Below are positions 7,603 to 15,543 of a stretch of DNA of 64,000 bases, piece by piece. Both the position numbers and the translations under genes were made by a program. This DNA comes from Sutcliffiella horikoshii (GTDB taxonomy: Bacteria; Bacillota; Bacilli; Bacillales; Bacillaceae_I), in the NCBI GenBank assembly GCA_001636495.1, contig KV440964.1, forward strand, positions 3,674,666 to 3,738,665, written 5' to 3'. The first letter of the stretch is position 1; the number at the start of each line of letters is the position of its first letter. The notes beneath the pieces are model-generated. The model was not told the origin of the DNA. It made no database searches and was given only the letters and a program-made list of their open reading frames with translations.

Positions 7603-9319
7603 ATGAAACAAAACTTAGAAAATATGATTAAAGCCGCTGCAAAGCAAACAAAAGCCGATCTAGTCATTAAAAATGGAAGAATAATAGATGTCTTTAATCT
7701 AGAAATAATAGAAGAGAATCTTGCAATAAAGGACGGAATGATTATAGGGATGGGAGATTATGAGGGAAAAGAGGTGTTGGATGCAGAGGGGGCTTACATT
7801 TGCCCTGGCCTCATAGACGGCCATGTCCATATGGAATCCTCCATGATCCATCCTCACTATTTTACTAGCACAATTCTTTCTCATGGGGTCACCACTATTA
7901 TCACAGACCCCCATGAGATTGCGAACGTAAGTGGCACGGACGGGATACAGTTCATGCTAGATGCAACCGAAAACGTACCTGTTGATGTTTTTTTCATGCT
8001 CCCCTCCTGTGTACCTGCAACCTCTTTTGAACATAATGGGGCAACCATACAGGCATCTGACCTGGAACATTTTTATCAACACGATAGAGTCATCGGACTG
8101 GCGGAAGTGATGGATTTTCCTGCAGTTCGTGACAGAGATGGTGCCATGCTAGCCAAGCTTTCTCAGGCTACCCAACATAAAAAGCAGATAGATGGCCATG
8201 GAGCAGGATTAGGAGCAGAAGAGTTGAACATCTATGCATCTGCCAACATAAAAACAGACCATGAATGCGTTACCGCTCAAGAAGCAAAAGAAAGAATCAA
8301 ACGGGGAATGTATGTGATGATGCGGGAAGGTTCTGTTGCAAAAGATGTCAAAGCCATCCTTCCTCTGGTAACCGAACGGAACGCACGCCGTTTTCTCTTC
8401 TGTACAGATGACAAACATCTCGATGACTTAGTGAATGAGGGAAGCATCGACCACAATATCCGAATTGCAATCGAAGAAGGGCTTAATCCTCTTCTTGCTA
8501 TACAGATTGCTACGTTGAATGCAGCCGAATGCTTCTCGCTGACGGACAGAGGCGCAGTGGCGCCAGGATATCGTGCTGACTTTCTTTTCTTAGAAGAACT
8601 TGAGCGTTTCACCATCAAAGATGTCTTTAAAGAAGGTATTAAAGTAGATCGCAACACCTCCATGAGCCTACCTTTTCAAATACCTGATATGGTTCTCGAG
8701 TCTGTCAACATAGCACCATTAACTAAAAACGATCTCCAAATAAAAGTTGATCCAAAAAAAACCTTGCAACATTATCGAGATTATTCCAAACAGCCTCGTA
8801 ACCAAACATAAATGTGAAATGGTATCCACAAAGGAAGGTCGATTTGTTTCTAATATGAAACAAGATCAATTGAAGCTGGCTGTCATGGAAAGACACCGTC
8901 AAACTGGTCATATCGGCCTTGGCATTGTAAAAGGGTTTCAAATAAGTGATGGTGCCATGGCATCAACCGTTGCTCATGACTCTCACAATATCGTGACGGT
9001 GGGGACGAATGATGAAGACATGTTACTTGCGGTCCGGACACTTGAACAGATGCAAGGCGGCCTAGTTGTGGTAAAAAACGGAAAAATTGCGGCCTCATTG
9101 GCACTACAGATTTCAGGCTTGATGGCTAGTATGCCTACCGAAAAAGTTCTTCAATCCCTACAAGAACTTCACCATGCACTAGATCTGATTGGAAGCCAGA
9201 ATACCTTCAATCCCTTTGTGGCACTTTCTTTTTTGAGCCTACCCGTAATACCTGCTTTAAAACTGACAACTTCAGGCTTGTTTGATGTAAGCCGTTTTGA
9301 ACATATTTCTATTCAATAG
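7603..9319 (+). pseudogene. ade: Adenine deaminase, split by a frameshift in an A8 run
   Basis: Adenine deaminase converts adenine to hypoxanthine. The ATG at 7603 follows CTTGGAGGGAAAAACA; an upstream in-frame TTG lies inside the terminator and is unlikely. The first frame (7603-8811, 402 residues) carries the amidohydrolase metal site DGHVHMESSM and ADFLFL near its end, then leaves frame and stops at 8811. The second frame (from about 8747 to 9319) carries the C-terminal domain starting NIIEIIPNSLVTKH. Joining the frames at the eight-A run at 8754-8761 gives one protein of about 570 residues, the usual length. One A fewer would restore the frame. It is therefore either a sequencing error, a true inactivating indel, or a slippage site. 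Confidence 0.85.
8747..9319 (+). CDS. C-terminal part of adenine deaminase (second frame)
   Basis: This reading frame holds the C-terminal domain of the split adenine deaminase above, with SDGAMASTVAHDSHNIV and GGLVVVKNGKIAASLALQISGLM, both typical of the family. No convincing ribosome binding site precedes any of its ATG codons (for example 8855), so it is probably not translated by itself. Confidence 0.6.
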   Translation: MIQKKPCNIIEIIPNSLVTKHKCEMVSTKEGRFVSNMKQDQLKLAVMERHRQTGHIGLGIVKGFQISDGAMASTVAHDSHNIVTVGTNDEDMLLAVRTLEQMQGGLVVVKNGKIAASLALQISGLMASMPTEKVLQSLQELHHALDLIGSQNTFNPFVALSFLSLPVIPALKLTTSGLFDVSRFEHISIQ

Positions 9320-9395
9320 CCGTCCCCTATACGTTATACCATTCGTTTTTTTGGGGGTTAAATCAAATTTTCATTCTTCTACTTCTTATCTTTAC

Positions 9396-9420
9396 GTTTA
9401 AAAGTTGTTGCAGAGGGTAC
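9396..9420 (+). promoter_or_regulatory. Candidate sigma-B promoter of the universal stress gene
   Basis: GTTTAA (9396-9401), a 13-base spacer and GGGTAC (9415-9420) match the general-stress sigma-B consensus GTTTAA/GGGTAT at correct spacing, 53 bases before the start codon of the universal stress protein. Confidence 0.65.
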
Positions 9421-9472
9421 TTAATTTACAACAATAACTTACACAAAACAGTTGAAAAGGAGTAGATGAATA

Positions 9473-9988
9473 ATGGGACCTTTTACAAATATACTGATTG
9501 CCTATGACGGTTCTCAGAGCAGCTTAAAAGCTGTGATGATGGGCATTGACATGAAAAAGAAGCTGCAATCCAATATTACGATCCTACATGTATTGGAAGA
9601 AACATCTGTTAATGTTCCAATTCCTGCAACAAGACCGGATGCAATGCCAGCAGGGGGAATGGGAAATGTGGATGGATTGAACATTTACACACAAAATGTG
9701 AAAGAACGGGTACCATCAAAGCAGCATGTTGCTACAGCTGAACATAAAGGCACAGAACAAGCATTAAATGAAATCCATGCCCTTCTTTCCCAAGAAAGAG
9801 TGGAAGCCCCTGTAGAGGTAATGCAAGGCGACCCTGCAAAAACCATCTGCAATTTCGCAGATACTCAGGAAAGCGACTTGATTATTATTGGAAGCAGAGG
9901 CCTTGGCGGCTTGAAAAAGCTGATTTTGGGCAGTGTAAGTGATAAAGTTACGAACACCGCGAACTGTCCGGTACTAATTGCAAAATAA
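9473..9988 (+). CDS. Universal stress protein (UspA family)
   Basis: A 171-residue cytosolic UspA-fold protein. The N-terminus ILIAYDGSQSS and the C-terminal ATP-binding signature GSRGLGGLKKLILGSVS (G-2x-G-9x-G-S pattern, about residues 142-158) are intact, so it probably binds ATP. An insert of about 25 residues (rich in Pro, Ala, Gly, Met) follows the second strand. The start ATG follows AAAAGGAG at slightly long spacing. A sigma-B-like promoter upstream and a terminator right after it make a one-gene stress unit. The specific partner is unknown. Confidence 0.92.
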   Translation: MGPFTNILIAYDGSQSSLKAVMMGIDMKKKLQSNITILHVLEETSVNVPIPATRPDAMPAGGMGNVDGLNIYTQNVKERVPSKQHVATAEHKGTEQALNEIHALLSQERVEAPVEVMQGDPAKTICNFADTQESDLIIIGSRGLGGLKKLILGSVSDKVTNTANCPVLIAK

Positions 9989-10003
9989 CTGAAATTTAGA
10001 TTG

Positions 10004-10035
10004 TAGCAGGGTCCATTAAGGACCCTGCTATTTTT
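10004..10035 (+). terminator. Terminator after the universal stress gene
   Basis: TAGCAGGGTCC pairs with GGACCCTGCTA around a 5-base loop, followed by TTTTTA. Confidence 0.9.
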
Positions 10036-10097
10036 AATTCACCAACCTCTGGGCATATGCATACCGTATAGAGAATTTACTAGAAGGGAGAAACCCT

Positions 10098-10550
10098 ATG
10101 TATCCTTATCGTCAACTTAATTTCCCACCATTCGGACCGCCTCCCGGTGGTGGCGGCCAAGGTCCTGGCTTCGGACCACCTTCTGGAGGACCGCCTGGTT
10201 TCGGACCACCTGGGGGACCTGGCTTTGGACCACCTGGAGGAGGACCCGGAGGACCAGGTGGTGGACCTAGCAGTGGACCTCCATCAGGACCACCACCATC
10301 CAGCCCGCCGCCGCAAACTGCTGCAAGCTTAGGTGCACCAGGTGGACCAACTGCATTTGCGGTGGATCCAGGAGCATTTTTCGGCTGTTTGTATCGTTTT
10401 ACTTGGGTCAGGTTAAACAACGGGGAACAGTTCTGGTTCTATCCTACATTTATCGGAAGAAGGTCTGTCGCAGGCTATAGATGGTTCTTCTTTACATGGG
10501 TGTACTTCGGAATTGATACTAACCGCATTCGCTCTTTCCAATGCATCTAA
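10098..10550 (+). CDS. Gly/Pro-rich protein with conserved aromatic C-terminal segment
   Basis: A 150-residue protein. Residues about 10-75 are a low-complexity tract of GP, PG and FGPPGG units, and residues about 95-150 form a compact aromatic, Cys-containing segment (FFGCLYRFTWVRLNNG to RIRSFQCI). No signal peptide or membrane helix is evident. Proteins of this plan occur in Bacillus and are often of unknown function; a surface or spore-coat role is possible but not shown. The ATG at 10098 follows AGAAGGGAGAAACCCT. It has its own terminator. The repeat tract is purine/pyrimidine-biased and may vary in length. Confidence 0.7.
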   Translation: MYPYRQLNFPPFGPPPGGGGQGPGFGPPSGGPPGFGPPGGPGFGPPGGGPGGPGGGPSSGPPSGPPPSSPPPQTAASLGAPGGPTAFAVDPGAFFGCLYRFTWVRLNNGEQFWFYPTFIGRRSVAGYRWFFFTWVYFGIDTNRIRSFQCI

Positions 10551-10569
10551 GTAATTGGGTTCAGAGCAC

Positions 10570-10606
10570 AACAAAACACACCACATTTCTGCGGTGTGTT
10601 TTGTTA
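10570..10606. terminator. Bidirectional terminator
   Basis: ACAAAACACACC pairs with GGTGTGTTTTGT around a 10-base loop. It separates the Gly/Pro-rich gene from the convergent small basic gene. Confidence 0.85.
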
Positions 10607-10933
10607 TCCCTGTATCTTTTTCGCTTCAATATTTACCTCTTCATCATTTTCCTTCATCTTGTTGACCATATTATGAAAGGCGCTCCATTTTGAAAGCTTA
10701 TCAATCGCTTCCTTTTCTGAATTAACACCAGTCACCTTGAAGGTATTTTCATTCACCGAAACCTCATAAGCAGGTTGAGCTGCTTTTTGCTCTTTTCTAT
10801 TTTTCTCCCGCTCCATGTGCCGATTGATTCTCCGGACGCTCTTTGCATCTTTCTTCAGCCCAGAACCCTCTTCTGCATATTTGGCCTTTTCCATTAAATC
10901 CTGATTTTTCTTTTTTAATGTGTTTTCACCCAA
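10604..10933 (-). CDS. Hypothetical highly charged protein (109 aa)
   Basis: A 109-residue cytosolic protein, very rich in Lys, Glu and Asn. The first 55 residues look helical and basic (coiled-coil-like); the second half (YEVSVNENTFKVTGVNS) looks like a small strand-rich fold, followed by an amphipathic helix. I do not recognise a named family. The TTG start at 10933 is chosen because AAGGAGG lies 8 bases upstream. It follows another small basic ORF by 13 bases, so the two probably form an operon. Confidence 0.6.
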   Translation of the reverse strand: MGENTLKKKNQDLMEKAKYAEEGSGLKKDAKSVRRINRHMEREKNRKEQKAAQPAYEVSVNENTFKVTGVNSEKEAIDKLSKWSAFHNMVNKMKENDEEVNIEAKKIQG

Positions 10934-10946
10934 AGTAGTAACCTCC

Positions 10947-11105
10947 TTATTGTTGCTGTTCTTTTGGTGTAGGTCGATGTGTATTGCTTTGAGCTCTCTG
11001 ACGTGAGGCTACTAACCGATTGGTATGTCCAATGGCCCGGTGCTCAGATTGTGATTTGAATAGAGCCTGCCTCTTCTCCAACTTAGCTTTTAAACGTTTT
11101 TTCAC
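10947..11105 (-). CDS. Small basic hypothetical protein (52 aa)
   Basis: A 52-residue ORF starting with GTG at 11105 behind GAGGGAGGAATTGAT and ending at 10947, where its stop overlaps the ribosome binding site region of the next gene. The product is strongly basic (MKKRLKAKLEKRQALFKSQS) with a Gln- and Pro-rich end. No membrane segment. It may bind nucleic acid, but that is a guess from charge. Expression together with the 109-residue gene is likely. Confidence 0.6.
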   Translation of the reverse strand: MKKRLKAKLEKRQALFKSQSEHRAIGHTNRLVASRQRAQSNTHRPTPKEQQQ

Positions 11106-11171
11106 ATCAATTCCTCCCTCATCTCTTATGGTATAAATACCCCATTGTCGAGATATAAAACCCTAATAGAT

Positions 11172-11226
11172 TTGATTTTCCCCACCACCTATCATATAAT
11201 GTCATCATAACCTAACGAACGGTAGG
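11172..11226 (+). promoter_or_regulatory. Promoter and candidate TetR operator of the SMR operon
   Basis: TTGATT (11172-11177), 17 bases, TATAAT (11195-11200) is a strong sigma-A promoter. Just downstream, CCTAACGAACGGTAGG (11211-11226) is an imperfect palindrome (12 of 16 symmetric) placed where a repressor would block transcription; autoregulation by the TetR product is inferred. Confidence 0.65.
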
Positions 11227-11254
11227 TAGTTAAATCTAATAAGGGAATGATAAT

Positions 11255-11848
11255 ATGTCTACTTCCACATCAGAACGAATTAAGCATAGCGCCCTTCAGC
11301 TTTTTGCCCAAAAAGGGTATTACGGAACATCGCTGAATGAGGTGGCAACAATGGTCGGAATAAAAAAACCCTCATTGTATGCACATTTTAAAAACAAAGA
11401 TGATTTGTATCTCTCTATCCTGAAGGAACTGATGGATACATTTATAGAACGGATAAACATCGACGCTTCTCTTCGGAATCAACATTCAACCAAAGAGCTA
11501 TTAAACCGTTTCTTGAAAAACATGGTGGGCTTTTGGAAGGATGAAACACTGGGACTTTTGTATAAGAGGACACTCCTTTTTCCTGAGGAACATTTTCGCA
11601 CTTATATACAGGAACAATTCATTGAAACAGAAGCTCATACGACGGATATCCTTAGAGATATTATTCAAAAGGGACAGCTAAAAGGGGAGCTTCCTACTCA
11701 GTCAATGGAGCCATTAATCGACTCTTTTTATTGCCTGATCGACGGCCTCTTTGTACAGCGGTTCTTTTATTCCTTACCTGAATATGACAAAAAGGTTGAA
11801 CATGCCTTCGAGCACTTTTGGAAAGCAGCAGAGATTGGAGGAAATTAA
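11255..11848 (+). CDS. TetR/AcrR family transcriptional regulator
   Basis: A 197-residue repressor with an N-terminal TetR helix-turn-helix (residues about 5-50: IKHSALQLFAQKGYYGTSLNEVA, then KPSLYAHFKNKDDLY) and an all-helical ligand domain after it. It is the first gene of an operon with two small multidrug resistance subunits; the next gene starts two bases after its stop. The gene order regulator, SMR, SMR resembles yvdT-yvdS-yvdR of Bacillus subtilis. It probably represses the operon and is released by an exported cationic compound; the inducer is unknown. Confidence 0.9.
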   Translation: MSTSTSERIKHSALQLFAQKGYYGTSLNEVATMVGIKKPSLYAHFKNKDDLYLSILKELMDTFIERINIDASLRNQHSTKELLNRFLKNMVGFWKDETLGLLYKRTLLFPEEHFRTYIQEQFIETEAHTTDILRDIIQKGQLKGELPTQSMEPLIDSFYCLIDGLFVQRFFYSLPEYDKKVEHAFEHFWKAAEIGGN

Positions 11849-11850
11849 TC

Positions 11851-12198
11851 ATGCAATGGGTGTATATTTTCATAGCAGGACTTTTAGAAATAGTTTGGGT
11901 TTTGGGATTAAGGTTTTCCGAGGGATTTACAGTTCTAGTCCCGAGCATTGTGACAGTTATCACTTTAACAATCAGCTTTTATTTGTTTTCGAAGTCTCTT
12001 AAATTTATCCCGATCGGAACAGCTTATGCCATTTTCACCGGTTTTGGAGCTGCCGGTACTGCTGTTGTCGGCATATTGTTCTTTGGAGAATCGTCCAGCT
12101 TTTCTAAGTTATTCTTCATTGGACTTATGCTGGTTGGAATTATAGGTTTAAAAATGACCACTCCTAATGAAGACAAAGAATATAAGGAGGGGATTTGA
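11851..12198 (+). CDS. SMR family efflux subunit (first of pair)
   Basis: A 115-residue, four-helix small multidrug resistance protein. The first helix carries the essential membrane Glu in AGLLEIVWVLGLRFSEGF, a pattern close to the SugE/Gdx (guanidinium) branch. The ATG at 11851 is two bases after the TetR stop, with GGAGGAAAT as ribosome binding site inside that gene. It is followed at once by a second SMR gene, so the working exporter is probably a heterodimer driven by protons. Substrate is inferred only. Confidence 0.88.
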   Translation: MQWVYIFIAGLLEIVWVLGLRFSEGFTVLVPSIVTVITLTISFYLFSKSLKFIPIGTAYAIFTGFGAAGTAVVGILFFGESSSFSKLFFIGLMLVGIIGLKMTTPNEDKEYKEGI

Positions 12199-12199
12199 G

Positions 12200-12514
12200 A
12201 TGGCATGGTTATTTCTTATGATAGCCGGTATTTGTGAAATTGGCGCAGTAGCTTCATTGAAAATGGCTGATGGATTCAAAAAACTCTATCCTTCCATCAG
12301 TTTCGCCGTCATAGGAATGTTGAGTTTTTATTTTCTTTCTCTTGCTTTGAAAGAAATTCCAATGGGCACAGCCTATGCGGTATGGACTGGCATCGGTTCG
12401 GCCGGCAGTGTACTCCTTGGGATGATTTTGTTTAAGGAATCCAAAGATCGAATTCGAATTGTTTTACTCTCCCTCATCATAATTGGTGTAGTCGGATTGA
12501 AAATTACGCAGTAA
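12200..12514 (+). CDS. SMR family efflux subunit (second of pair)
   Basis: A 104-residue, four-helix SMR protein with the conserved Glu in AGICEIGAVASLKMADGF. It starts one base after the first SMR gene's stop, behind AAGGAGGGGATTTGAG. The pair likely assembles as a heterodimer in opposite membrane orientations, as in other paired SMR systems. It is followed by a strong terminator, which closes the operon. Confidence 0.88.
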   Translation: MAWLFLMIAGICEIGAVASLKMADGFKKLYPSISFAVIGMLSFYFLSLALKEIPMGTAYAVWTGIGSAGSVLLGMILFKESKDRIRIVLLSLIIIGVVGLKITQ

Positions 12515-12541
12515 CCTAACTGACAAGCTATTTTTTTAAAC

Positions 12542-12582
12542 AAAAAGCCATCCCGGAAAGTTTAATCCAGGATGGCTTTTTC
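12542..12582. terminator. Bidirectional terminator
   Basis: AAAAAGCCATCC pairs with GGATGGCTTTTT. It separates the SMR operon from the convergent symporter gene. Confidence 0.9.
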
Positions 12583-12583
12583 T

Positions 12584-13840
12584 TTATATTTTTTGTTCCT
12601 CTGGTATTTTGATTTCGCCTTCTTCGGATCTTGCCACGATAAAGGCACATGCTGCATCACCTGTAATGTTAACAGCTGTTCGCGTCATATCAAGTAAACG
12701 GTCAATCCCAAGAATGAGGGCAATTCCTTCAACCGGAAGACCAACCTGGCCAAGAACCATGGCAAGCAGGATAAATCCTACCCCCGGAACACCAGCTGTA
12801 CCGATACTCGCTACAACCGCCAGGCCTACTACTGTCAGCAACTGAGTCAATGAAAGATCAATTCCATAGACCTGTGCAATAAAGACAGTGGCAACACCTT
12901 GCATGATTGCTGTACCATCCATGTTAATGGTGGCACCGAGCGGCTGTACGAAACTGCTGATCCGCTTAGGTACACCGAGGTTTTCCTGGGCCACATCCAT
13001 GGACACAGGAAGGGTAGCATTACTGCTTGATGTACTGAATGCCACACTCATAGCCGGGATGAAGCGTTTAAAGAACGTGAACGGATTGATTTTCCCTAAT
13101 AGGAATAGGGCACCTCCGTATGTGATAAAGAAATGCAGGAACAATGCGATTAGTACAACAACAAAATAGGCACCCATCGCTTTGATTGCATCAATTCCAA
13201 GTCCGCCAACCGCTGAAGCGATTAAACCGAATGCCCCATATGGAGCTGTTTTAATGACGATATGAACGAGGAGCATGACGATATCATTCGCCTGTTCGAG
13301 CAAGGTCTTGACCTTGCCCGCCTTTTCCCCTAGGGCATTTATCGCAAAACCAAGTAATACTGAAAAGGAGATAATTTGCAGCATTTCACCTTCTGCCATT
13401 GCCTTGATAGGGTTCGTTGGGATGATATTCAATAGGGTTTCCATAACTGGTGGAGCTTCTTCTGGTTTTTCTTCTTCAGACAGTTCATCCACCATCAAAT
13501 TTTCAAAGTCACCTGCAAGTCCCGGTTGGATCACAGAAGCAAGGGAAAGTCCGATTGTTATGGCGATACAAGTGGTAATCATGAAGAACAATATCGTTTT
13601 TAGCCCGATTGTTCCAAGTTTCTTCGTATCACCTAGCCCCACAACACCAAGCGTAATGGAGATCAGTACGATAGGAACAACCAGCATGGTAATAAGGTTT
13701 AAAAAGATTTTCCCAAGTGGTTGAAAGAGATATGTATCAAATGGATCAAAGAGAGATGGTGCATACATATTTAATGCAAGCCCAACTAAAATACCTAATA
13801 TGAGACCGATAATTATTTTTTTGGTTAATGTCATTTTCAC
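12584..13840 (-). CDS. Dicarboxylate/amino acid:cation symporter (GltT/DctA family)
   Basis: A 418-residue membrane protein of the glutamate/aspartate:proton-sodium symporter family. Diagnostic motifs are the serine-rich hairpin STSSSNATLPVS (about residue 276-287) and NMDGTA (about 314-319), both parts of the substrate site. An acidic extracellular insert (DELSEEEKPEEAPP) follows helix 4, the usual variable region. A short charged tail ends the protein. The gene is monocistronic and begins behind GGAGGAATTTC. The upstream gap to 14148 (308 bases) is AT-rich; I see only likely promoter sequence there. Glutamate/aspartate is the likely substrate, not proven. Confidence 0.92.
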   Translation of the reverse strand: MKMTLTKKIIIGLILGILVGLALNMYAPSLFDPFDTYLFQPLGKIFLNLITMLVVPIVLISITLGVVGLGDTKKLGTIGLKTILFFMITTCIAITIGLSLASVIQPGLAGDFENLMVDELSEEEKPEEAPPVMETLLNIIPTNPIKAMAEGEMLQIISFSVLLGFAINALGEKAGKVKTLLEQANDIVMLLVHIVIKTAPYGAFGLIASAVGGLGIDAIKAMGAYFVVVLIALFLHFFITYGGALFLLGKINPFTFFKRFIPAMSVAFSTSSSNATLPVSMDVAQENLGVPKRISSFVQPLGATINMDGTAIMQGVATVFIAQVYGIDLSLTQLLTVVGLAVVASIGTAGVPGVGFILLAMVLGQVGLPVEGIALILGIDRLLDMTRTAVNITGDAACAFIVARSEEGEIKIPEEQKI

Positions 13841-14148
13841 ATGAAATTCCTCCCTTTTGCAATACTAATATAATTTCTTTTTTCAGAATCCTTTGATATA
13901 TTCTACAATTCGACAAAAGGCGACTTTTTTCATTCTACGTGGTATTTTTAAATCTGTAAAGTGATTTATGATAGACCACTGTCTTCCTGTCTGTTATAAT
14001 ACACAATAAAAAGTCCAAAAGTCGTATTGTTTTCCTTTCTTATTTTTGATATATTTAACAACGATTTTCTACTTTTATTTACCCATTATTTTAACTTTTA
14101 TAGCATTTACAAATAGAAAATTTTTCATGCAATGATGGAGGGGTTCAA

Positions 14149-14379
14149 ATGAAATTACTTTGGAGAGTTATTGTGGCAATATTTACACTTGTTGCGGCTA
14201 AAGTTGCCATTGATTCTTATCAAATTATTAAAGTGGCTGCAGGCGGGGAACATGTTAGAATAGATCCTTCTCTTTACTTTAACTTATCGTATGTCATTTT
14301 CGGTTGTGTCGCTTTAATGTTTTTCTCGGACATTTACAAAAAGTTCGTAGAAAAGAGAAACAACCAGTTCAAATTTTAA
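14149..14379 (+). CDS. Small membrane protein (76 aa)
   Basis: A 76-residue protein with two predicted membrane helices (about residues 5-22 and 45-63) and a basic C-terminal tail (KKFVEKRNNQFKF). It follows ATGGAGGGGTTCAA, a strong ribosome binding site, and is followed by a terminator. No family is recognised. Confidence 0.65.
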   Translation: MKLLWRVIVAIFTLVAAKVAIDSYQIIKVAAGGEHVRIDPSLYFNLSYVIFGCVALMFFSDIYKKFVEKRNNQFKF

Positions 14380-14420
14380 TGGAAACATATCCATATTATG
14401 TATCCGGAATATGGACAAAA

Positions 14421-14456
14421 AAACAAAACCAGGACAATCGTCCCGGTTTTTTTATT
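14421..14456. terminator. Bidirectional terminator
   Basis: AAACCAGGAC pairs with GTCCCGGTTT around AATC, followed by seven T on the plus strand. It serves the small membrane protein and possibly the convergent reductase gene. Confidence 0.85.
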
Positions 14457-14471
14457 ATTAAAATATAACAA

Positions 14472-15374
14472 TCAAGCCACTTCATTTCCCTTGGAAGCTT
14501 CAAGGATTTCAAACCATTGCTGTCTCGACAACTTGAGTTCCAAAGCGTCCGCCGCGGACTTTACTCGATCCAGTTTCCCTGATCCTACTATCGGTATAAT
14601 GTTGGCAGGGTGCGTTAGTAACCAGGCATATAATACTTGATCAATAGACGCAGCCCCTGTTTCCTCTTTTATTTTCTCCAAACTATTTCGTACTCGCAAA
14701 GCCTTCTCATCAGTACTGGTGAAAATACTCCCTCCACCTAGCGGAGACCATGCCATTGGAGAGATACGATCGATTAGGCATTGTTCCATCGTTCCATTCT
14801 CAAAATGCTCCAAATATGTTGCGGAAATCTCGATTTGATTGGTCACCAACGGATCTTCCAAATAGGAATTAAGCATTTTGTATTGGGATGGAAGAAAGTT
14901 GGATACACCAAAACGCTTCACCTTCCCCTCCCTTTTCAAGCAAGTAAAAGCTTCTGCCACTTCACTTGGGTCCATCATGGGATCTGGTCTATGTAACAAC
15001 AATACATCAATATAATCTGTCTTAAAGTTCATTAAAGATTGGTCTACAGACTGGATGATATGCTCCCTGCTTGTATCATAATGTTTGATGCTATGCGCTG
15101 GTCGTTTGGAAGAAATCAATTTAATTCCACATTTTGTAACCAACTCCATCTGGTCTCTTAAAGATGGCTTCAGTGCCAGTGCTTGACCAAACTGCTCTTC
15201 CACCGTGTAATTTCCATATATATCAGCATGATCAAAGGATGTAATACCCATATACAAACAGCTCTCGATGAAGTTCAATGTCTCCTCCTTGCTGTATCCC
15301 CAATCATTTAGCCGCCACATGCCGTGAACAATCCTAGAAAGTGACACATCTTCCGCTAACTGAATTCGCTCCAT
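14472..15374 (-). CDS. Aldo/keto reductase (YcsN-like)
   Basis: A 300-residue cytosolic NADPH-dependent reductase with the aldo/keto reductase tetrad: Asp48 and Tyr53 in FDHADIYG, Lys81 in VTKCG and His128 in LLLHRPD. The C-terminal IPIVGSGKLDRV (about residues 262-273) is the NADPH phosphate-binding strand. Length and sequence pattern fit YcsN of Bacillus subtilis. No substrate can be given. It is a single gene; the ATG at 15374 follows AGGAGTGTTGAA. Confidence 0.9.
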   Translation of the reverse strand: MERIQLAEDVSLSRIVHGMWRLNDWGYSKEETLNFIESCLYMGITSFDHADIYGNYTVEEQFGQALALKPSLRDQMELVTKCGIKLISSKRPAHSIKHYDTSREHIIQSVDQSLMNFKTDYIDVLLLHRPDPMMDPSEVAEAFTCLKREGKVKRFGVSNFLPSQYKMLNSYLEDPLVTNQIEISATYLEHFENGTMEQCLIDRISPMAWSPLGGGSIFTSTDEKALRVRNSLEKIKEETGAASIDQVLYAWLLTHPANIIPIVGSGKLDRVKSAADALELKLSRQQWFEILEASKGNEVA

Positions 15375-15494
15375 TTCAACACTCCTATCTTTTCATCATT
15401 TTAAGATTATACCCCTTTAAGGCTTTATTTGCCAAAATTACTGCTTTCTTTCTATTTAACAATTAAAATATATACTTCTTTTTCACTTTTCTTT

Positions 15495-15515
15495 AAAATA
15501 GATAGTATCTATTTT
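15495..15515. promoter_or_regulatory. Perfect 21-base palindrome upstream of the RsbR-like gene
   Basis: Arms AAAATAGATA and TATCTATTTT flank a single central G. It lies 29 bases before the start codon, in the promoter or leader region, and could be an operator or an RNA hairpin next to the ribosome binding site. Confidence 0.5.
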
Positions 15516-15543
15516 GCTTTTGAAGAAAGAAAGGGATCCTACA

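Noticed and set aside
10112-10420. A minus-strand ORF across the Gly/Pro-rich gene
   Set aside because: It is the complement of the repetitive GGP tract; the plus-strand gene has the ribosome binding site and the terminator.
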